Shown here: positions 57,080 to 64,000 of the stretch, one piece after another | Numbering within the stretch: the stretch's first letter is position 1 | How the letters are laid out: every line of letters begins with the position of its first letter | Assembly (NCBI RefSeq): GCF_000208745.1 | Contig: NC_030850.1 | Location: forward strand, 6,472,748 to 6,536,747 | Origin: Theobroma cacao | Taxonomy: Eukaryota > Streptophyta > Magnoliopsida > Malvales > Malvaceae | DNA length: 64,000 nt | Direction of reading: 5' to 3' | Position numbers and translations under genes: made by a program | The notes under the pieces: generated by a model | Seen by the model: the letters and a program-made list of their open reading frames with translations, nothing else | Databases searched by the model: none | Told to the model about the DNA's origin: nothing

Positions 57080-60000
57080 TCACACCTGCATCCTCGACTC
57101 ACTTGATTTTTTCAAACTACCTAATATTCCATTAATTAACTTATCCTTGTCATTCCCCACTGGATCTGCAACAAAAGAATAGTTCTTTTGCAGCCTCCTC
57201 CTCTGTCCACAGTCCTTCAAAGAAGTTTCTGACCTCATGCCCACTTCAGCAGCACCAGATGGCTTTCCATGGTATTCAGAACAATCAACCATTCCCTCGG
57301 CATTCTCTGAATTTTCCTTTCTTTCCTCATCTTCCTTACTACTGTACCAAGAATCAAGGATTTGCAACAACGAGCTGTCTTCCTCATTTATTCCTGGCTT
57401 CTGTTGCCGTCCTGATTGCTCCGAAGTTGAGATTTCCCCTTCAGAATCTGAAAATTCATCATCTGACACAGAAGGTTCATAGTTAGAATATGCTACCTTT
57501 GTGTCCTCTGTTCTTTTGCTCCCTAATACTGATTGCAGTTCTTTGTTTGAACTTGTGCTTAAAACAGGTCCTAGTTCATCCCATGTTGGGTCAAAATCAT
57601 CATCCTTTGTTGATGCATCTGGCAATTCACCAGCTGAGTTCCCTAATGCATGACTAGTATTTCCTTGAATGTTAGGAACATCAGTTTCCAGGCCAGCATT
57701 GTCCGGAACCATACTTTCAGGAATTATGTAGCAGGACTCTATTTTTATCCCAGGCACTATCTCTAGCAGGGATGCCAACTTTTTGTAACCAAGCCTTTGT
57801 ATATCAAGAGGATAATCATACCTCTCAAGGAACAGTTTCCTAAAGAGACCCATATTATATCCTTCAGGGTGTTCCTTCATTATCTGTTCTACAAGTTTTT
57901 GACAGTCAGATATTATCTCACATCTAGAACGATCAGAAGATTTCTTATTGATGATGGTAGATGAAGCTCCAGAATCAGGTATATTCTGCAACTTTTTCTC
58001 TCCTTCATGCTTTGGCTGCAAGTTTGCCTGTGATGGAGTGTGCATAAAGATAGATCTCAACCCATTTGCAGCATGAGAATGACCCAAACAGGGACTCTTC
58101 TCAAAAGCCCTTGTGATCCTGAAAGGTGATGTTTGGGAGGGGCATTCTTCGATCCATTTCTTATCTGATATTAACAAATCCACCAATTGAAGAAGATCGA
58201 TGTTACTGAGAGATCTAAGAACCAAAGGCCCTTCCTTAAGAAGATTCTCTGCCATCTCTTCCCTGCAAAAGATTAATAACAACTAAGACATGATTTTTTT
58301 TCGAACTCCTTCACCTTTTTAAGTTAGAACTCAAATTTCCAATTCACTAAATTTGATTCTAAAACTGCATCAGATTTGCAATCTAAAATATCATTTGTAG
58401 AAAATGCACTGTTTGGTCTTATATTTTCATTTCTGAAAAGCATTGACTCATTGGAAAAGAGAAAAAAGAAAAATGGCCATTCTTGCTATTCTACGACCTT
58501 TTGCAAGTAAACCTGCAGTCCCAATCCACCAACACATCAAAATGCATGTACCAAATCAAAGACATGCACAAACACATGGACAGCAAACAGAAGCCCCTGT
58601 ACACTGACTAAGCTCCAAAAAGAATTGGGCAAGTTCCTAAGCCAAAATATCTATGTTCTTTTCTGTCAAATAAACTCATGCTTATGCAAAACTCAACAAT
58701 ATAAATAAAGCAATCACAACAGATGACAGGAGTGTGTAAATCTGTGAAGTTCAACAATTTAACAAAAGTCAATGCTATTCTGGGTTCCATCATGAAAGAA
58801 GGATACATATAAAAAGATGCAAACTACAGAAGGGAGCAAGCAAACCAACATATTTTTATTAGCAAGGCATGCGGTAAAAACTAGAGGGGAAGATTTAGCA
58901 AACCTTGTCCTAGACAGGTTGACAAGAACTGATCCCCTAGGTGAGTCCATTAAGATTTCCATGTCTTTCCAGAAGGAATCCTGAGTGAAAAACTCATGCT
59001 TTAAAGAATTAATGTTTATTTGGTTGAGCTTGTCAATCAATTGATCACCTGAAGCCTTAGAGTCTTTGCTACTTCTCCAAAATTTACACCAATTGGCAAT
59101 CCTGTTAAGTAAACCTGACCTCTTTCCTGAGTGATTTTCGCCTGTTTCAGCACTTACTTTATTGTCAACAGTTGAATCATTACTTGATGAAGAAACGGTC
59201 ACTGGATGAGAAACCTCACATGACTTTGCATCACATTCTTCCTTCATTCCTTCCCTCTCAGAGCTAAACCCAGCACATTTTTTCAGAGTATAGTTATTTC
59301 TTTTCTCAGAGCTAACTTCAGAATCATCATCTTTTTCTGGAAGGTCATGACTATTTATTTCAGAAATTCCATTGCTACCACCAAACCATCTTCGCCAAAC
59401 TTTTCTAACAAAACCAACTTCAGGTGCAGAATCTTGTTCCAGCATAGGAGCCTGATGACCCTCAGTTACCTGCTCATTAGATGCTTCAGCAATCTTCTGA
59501 CCAACTGGAAGGGGCTGTTGGACTTCCTCTGGAGGCTCTTCTGCATTTACTTTAACAAGATTATCATTTTCTGTTGGGCTTTGTTGTACCTTTCTTGGAG
59601 TAACTCCAGAATTAACTTCAGGGGAATGATGCAATGTGGACTTTCCATTTAGATCACCACCAACTGAACTGTCATCACCACTTGACCTAGAAGAAACAGT
59701 GAGGTCGTCTCCATATCTACAGACAGGTTCTGCCGATAAACATGGACTAGTCTCAGATAGTTCACCAGCTTTTGGGGTAATACCACGTATAAGAAACTGA
59801 CCATCACCTTCAGACTTAAGCGTCAAAATGCGTCGCATTGATAAAAGAAAGCGGGAGAACTTTTTGTATCCATACAAGTCTTTGTCAAGGCCAACATTAC
59901 TTCTGTCCAACTCAAGACGAAGGTCTGTAATGGAAATTCCCTTCGGATAAGAGTTTAGAATCTGACGAATTTGCTTTATGACCACCTTTGGAATTGGCCG

Positions 60001-61462
60001 AGGCTTAGAATCTGAACAACCCTCAGACAATTCTTCAGTCCGTGGACAAGCTGGTTGTTCAACAACTAAAAATGGGTTTTCAAGAGGCACCTTGTAATGG
60101 CCATACCAAGTACCAGAAGGACCATCAGGAGGTTGGTTATAGTGCTTTCCAGTCAGATTCTCTCCTTTAAGCAGTGCATTCCAATTCCACATGATACTGG
60201 CAGCACTGCAAAGAACACTAGGAGCAGATTCGGGACTAGCAAGCAGTACATTGTAGTTGTTCATTCGTAATCTATGCAATACACTAGCAAAGTCCCTGTC
60301 ACCAGAAATTAAAAAAAGATGTGCTGGAGGAGGATTTTGAGAAACCCAATACATAAGATCTACCAGAAGCGATCTATCAGCACTGTTCTTTCCACCTGCA
60401 TTGGCAGGACATTTGCATGGTATATTAACATGAACCGAGACAATCAACTAAACCTTTTGAATGCAATGTAAAAAAAAAATTACAAGACCTGCAATCCGTA
60501 TTCTTTCGCAATATTTGTGCAACGCCAACACTTCATAGTAGCTCCCCCACCCCCCACACCACCCTTTCCAACCTAAATCTTTTAGTAGAAAAATGAAAAG
60601 TTTTTTTCTAAGATAAATATATGAATCATGATCTAGGATTCTTGTATCGCACAAGGCACAAACACAAACAAAAAATGCCTTAAACAATATTATTTGAAGA
60701 CTAAGGCTTTGGTTGTTGTTTTTGCTATTTACTTTGCCTGTTTGAATAAAAAAAGCACGTAATAATTTTGAATAATTAAAACTTAAAACTTAATTTTTTT
60801 AAATATCAAAAGGCATGATTTTGCACTAATATAAAACAATTAATCAAATTATGTTAAAACATTTGTAATTGTTACATTTCAGTTATTTTCTCATTTTTAA
60901 TCAAATATATGATGGTTAAATAAAGTTTCCCTAAACCACTAAATTACTCAATAAAAAGCCCAATATTGCACTTCAATCTTGGTTATAAACAATCACTAAA
61001 TTACATAATAAAGCAACCGAAATAAAATAAAAATAAACCATGAAAAAAAATTTCTTTCGCCAACTTAAGAAACAAAAACATACCATGTGGAACATGAGCA
61101 AGATTAACCCCAGTGGAAGAAAGCGCCTCTTGATTAGTTCTAGAGAGTTGAAAAACGTCTCCGAAAGCCGTTATCTGAATAGGACCCTTAATTCCATTAG
61201 CCCTGACAGCGGCAGTGATCATATGAGCAATCTTAAATACATTGACACCTGCAGGCAAATTGCAGTTCTCAAAATCCCACCAAACCGAAACTTTAACGTG
61301 CCTTGACTCCTCCTCCTGGCGCCGCGATGGATAATAGGAATGGAAAGGGTGGTTTTGGGAAGTGGAGAAATGGGAAATGAAGGTTGAGAGTGAATATATC
61401 GGTGGAGAAGAGGAAGAGGAAAAGGAAAAAATGGTCTCAAGAGAAAAGGGTTTAAGTTTCAT
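57080..61462 (-). CDS. NYN-domain nuclease with two LOTUS/OST-HTH domains, probably mitochondrial
   Basis: Three exons: 61084-61462, 58904-60395 and 57080-58262, all GT-AG and in exact phase, giving 1017 residues. I chose the ATG at 61462 because it starts a Ser/Thr/Phe-rich, acid-free presequence of about 48 residues (MKLKPFSLETIFSF...). The frame is open to an ATG at 61630 but that start looks less natural. Residues 57-200 form the NYN (PIN-like) nuclease fold: VWWDFENCN with Asp63, the split NSADRSLLVDL block, and ISGDRDF (157-162). LOTUS 1 is at about 262-331 (KVVIKQIRQILNSYPKGISI ... LYGYKKFSRFLLSM). A long acidic, Ser-rich linker follows, then LOTUS 2 at about 742-804 (LVEQIMKEHPEGYNM ... 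LGYKKLASLLEIV). It resembles Arabidopsis MNU1/MNU2-type proteins, which trim 5' ends of mitochondrial transcripts; LOTUS domains bind RNA or partners. Its location and role here are inferred from that resemblance. Confidence 0.92.
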
Positions 61463-61825
61463 TGTTAATGAGAAAATGGTGTTTTTTTCATACCACAGAT
61501 TTTGGATTTCTGGGAAATTTTGGCGTACGGTGGTGAGGAAGACAGGCGAGGGTTTTAGGAAGAGAGGAGCCAGAGACCTAAAACCCCCTGCTCCAGCATC
61601 AGGGCACGTTCGGTTCATGTGCATATGCATTTGTTTGGGCTTTTGAGTGTGTTGGGAAATTCAAAGCTAGTCTGGGTTTATTATTGGGCTTTTATTTAGG
61701 CCCTCAAGGAATGCGCTAGTGTTTGTTTCGATAAATTCTTATCTCTCTGTTTATTCTTCTAGGAAAAAAGTGTGAGACATTTGTGGTTTTTTTTTTCTTT
61801 AAGGAAAGATTTAAATATTGCTTAG
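61463..61825. other. Promoter side of the NYN-LOTUS gene
   Basis: This has the 5' leader and upstream region. I cannot point to a convincing TATA box. No other gene is seen. Confidence 0.4.
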
Positions 61826-62780
61826 GGATGGCAGTTAAAATGAGTTCGATTTGATAATATTGAAAACTCCTTGACTTGATCAAGACTCTACTTTTCTCAA
61901 AATGAATTCGACTTTAAAAATATTGATTTTTTTTTACTTGATCAAAGTTCGACTCATTTCAAAATGACATAATATCCAAAAAAGGTTTTAAATTATTAAA
62001 ATTTTTTATTTAAGTCTTTATATTTTCATTGTGTTCAATTAAGTCTTTATATTTTTGTTTTAAATCAAATAAATCTTTATACTTTATTTTGAGTCAATTA
62101 AGTTATTATAACTAATGATTAATTGAGTCAAAATGTCATTTATCATTTTACGTCGTGTGGTATTGACGTGGTATGTTAACATATCATAATGATGTGATAT
62201 GTTGACATATGATAATTGATAATAAAATAACATGCTAATTTGGTATGATAACATGGTTATTTGACATTTTTCATTCTTTATATCAATGTTATGTTAATGC
62301 CATGTGAATATAAAATAATAAGTGATATTTTGACTAATGATAATTAGTCAATCATAAATCATAAGGACTTATTTGATACAAAATGAAAATATAAGGATTT
62401 GACTAAACGTAATAAAAGAATAAAAATTTATTTGAATTTTTTTAAATAGTTTAAGAATTTTTTTCAAAATTATATACTTTTTAAAATAAGTTTGATTTGA
62501 AAATATTAAAAACTCCTTGACTTGGCTAAGGCTTGTCTCTTTTCAAAATGAGTTTAATTTTGAAAATATTGAGAACCTGAAATATTCATCCAACAACGCT
62601 TTATAAAGTTTGATGTTGACTCAATTGGACCTAACAATCCTCGTGCCAGCTAGATTGGGTTTGAAAATCTTCTTTCATTTTATTCAATTTTTTAAAATTT
62701 GATGAAAAACCCTTTAACTTAATCGAGGCTTCATAACTTGGAAAAAAGTTCAAGTTGAATGGGCTTCTACTCCTAAAAGC
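61826..62780. repeat. Dispersed repeat with internal direct copies, split by a MITE
   Basis: A word of about 55 bp (AAATGAGTTCGATTTGATAATATTGAAAACTCCTTGACTTG type) occurs near 61837 and again near 62482 and 62525. The two groups flank the inverted-repeat element at 61985-62485. No coding capacity is seen. Confidence 0.55.
61985..62485. mobile_element. Inverted-repeat MITE (TCAAATAAGTCCTTAT family), copy 1
   Basis: The left arm reads TTTAAGTCTTTATATTTTCATTG, TTCAATTAAGTC, TTAAATCAAATAAATCTTTATA. The right arm is its inverse (TAAGGACTTATTTGATACAAAATGAAAATATAAGG). The loop has repeated CATATCA/TGATATG words. This is a foldback element of about 500 bp with no coding capacity. One arm of the same family lies at 22555-22760. 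Confidence 0.7.
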
Positions 62781-63290
62781 CCGAAAAACATGCTTTAATT
62801 GCTTTTGCATAATAATTTTCAATTGTGGTATTGCATGGTCAAAAGGATATGTATGCAGATTGCAAGATGGAAAGACTATGATACCTATTGGTCTTAGACT
62901 ATGATACCTATTGGTCTTCCCTTGCTTTACTCATCGTATTTGCCTGGTACTCACTTGGTCAACATTCTCTTTGTCTTGTTGACAAACACTTGTATGCATT
63001 ATTTGGTGATGATCTCATGCTTTTGGCATTTTCCTTACTCCAAAACATCTGGTATTGATCTTGTCATGTTGACATAGATTATTGAAACCATCTTTTCCTC
63101 ATCCTTCTGTAACAAACATCAAAAGATAATTAGGTTTTATATATGTATCAATTCAAATCTGGATTTCAATAGTTCCTATTGATCATTGGGACTATTCTCT
63201 CAAAACATTTTTCTTTTTCATTGTTTTTTGAGAAATGATTCCATTTGACCCTTTCAAAAAAAAATGTTTATTTTGTCATTGAAATTTTTT
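62781..63290. other. Intergenic DNA with a 23-bp tandem duplication
   Basis: AGACTATGATACCTATTGGTCTT occurs twice in tandem (about 62873-62918). No gene is seen. Confidence 0.6.
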
Positions 63291-63294
63291 TACA

Positions 63295-63690
63295 AAATAT
63301 CTAAAAAAACTCTTGAATTATTCAAAAAATTCAAATAAAATCCTTATTCTTTTATTATATCTAATTAATCTCTTATATTTTTATTTTAAATCAAATAAAA
63401 TCTTTATAATTAATGATCGATTAATTGTTGCTATTCAAAGTGCAAGTTGTCATTCTATACTATATGGCATTAATGTACTATGTATGTTGACATGTCATAA
63501 TAATAATGATATAACAGATAATGATGAGATCATGTGGTGTTTTTTACTTTTTATGTGTGGACATAAAATTACAATTGGTATTTTGATTAATAGTAATTAG
63601 TCAATTGTTAATTATAAAAATTTATTTAATTTAAAATAAAAATATATAAACTTGATAAAGGTAATAGAAGAATAATTCAAAGACTCTTTC
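63295..63690. mobile_element. Inverted-repeat MITE (TCAAATAAGTCCTTAT family), copy 2
   Basis: The left arm (CTTGAATTATTCAAAA, TTTTATTTTAAATCAAATAAAATC) and the inverted right arm (GATTTTATT-like, then TTTAAAATAAAAATATATAAACTTG, AATAATTCAAAGACTC) pair over about 130 bp with mismatches. The loop carries TGACATGTCA-type words as in copy 1. Confidence 0.7.
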
Positions 63691-64000
63691 CAAATATTAT
63701 ACCAAAATTTTTTATCTTCGTGACTACAACGGATGCTCCATTGTGACCATAGAAATTTTCTTTTTGGAAACACATTTTTCTCTTCTTGCTTTTTCACTTT
63801 CATGAAATGCTCATCTTGCCATGATAAACATTTTGAATTTTAACAACAAAAATTACCGCAGCGACATTGAGGAACCTAGAAGAGAGCTTCATGGGGGTGG
63901 GGTTGTTATTGCTTTTCGTGGAAGGGGTCCCTCTGCTGTTGGGGGGTTTTAAGGCCAAATAGAGGTGTGCCAAGGATGTTTTTTAGGTTGGCTGCTTCTG
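63691..64000. other. Window edge, nothing recognised
   Basis: The last 160 bp are less AT-rich (GGGGTGGGGTT, GGAAGGGGTCCCTC) and may be the start of another gene or element that continues outside the window. No domain can be read. Confidence 0.3.

Noticed and set aside
57237..57486. Plus-strand open frames opposite the NYN-LOTUS exon 3
   Set aside because: They are reverse-strand shadows of a well supported exon, with no domain of their own.
61463..61630. Longer N-terminus for the NYN-LOTUS protein starting at 61630
   Set aside because: The frame is open, but the ATG at 61462 starts a much better organelle-targeting presequence. The upstream stretch reads like a leader. It cannot be excluded without transcripts.

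Overview
The window is AT-rich nuclear DNA of a flowering plant, most likely a woody eudicot. The reasons are spliced genes with GT-AG introns, plant-only families (citrate-binding proteins, DUF4220/DUF594, the CAD family), and dense nested plant transposons: Ogre/Tat gypsy, Ty1/copia, MULE, hAT MITE and LINE. I cannot name the species. No bacterial, viral, CRISPR, rRNA or true tRNA features were found.

Layout. 0-2.4 kb: microsatellites and a decayed MULE transposase. 2.7-3.1 kb: an inverted-repeat MITE. 3.3-10.0 kb: a minus-strand copia element with paired 294-bp LTRs and a near-perfect 5-bp target duplication, itself carrying a hAT-type MITE (5720-6800). 10.2-25.5 kb: a minus-strand tandem family of citrate-binding-protein-like genes (two intact, one pseudogene), with a DUF4220/DUF594 membrane-protein gene (15.5-17.9 kb) carrying one in-frame stop, and assorted repeats between them. 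26.2-31.3 kb: an intact five-exon CAD / mannitol-dehydrogenase-like gene. 33.3-48.8 kb: a 15.5-kb Ogre-like gypsy element with a perfect ATCCA duplication, inserted in the protease region of an older relative. The remains of that relative (48.8-52.0 kb) also carry a 1632-bp solo LTR with its own duplication (CCTCA). 53.2-55.9 kb: minisatellites. 57.1-61.5 kb: an intact three-exon gene for an organelle-targeted NYN nuclease with two LOTUS/OST-HTH domains. 61.8-63.7 kb: two inverted-repeat MITEs.

All four host gene units that can be read (citrate-binding, DUF4220, CAD, NYN-LOTUS) lie on the minus strand. They show no sign of a shared pathway; only the three citrate-binding units are related, by tandem duplication. 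Exon borders were placed by hand from GT/AG signals, reading-frame continuity and family resemblance. No transcript evidence was available.

I do not see a convincing unknown biological system. The most interesting points are the Ogre-in-Ogre nest with a very unequal LTR pair, a hairpin-forming 10-unit minisatellite in the Ogre 3' region, plant PL7-fold proteins that keep two lyase motifs but lack the usual histidine, a single-stop DUF4220 gene, and a roughly 17-unit ACACGYCATG minisatellite with inverted relatives beside it.
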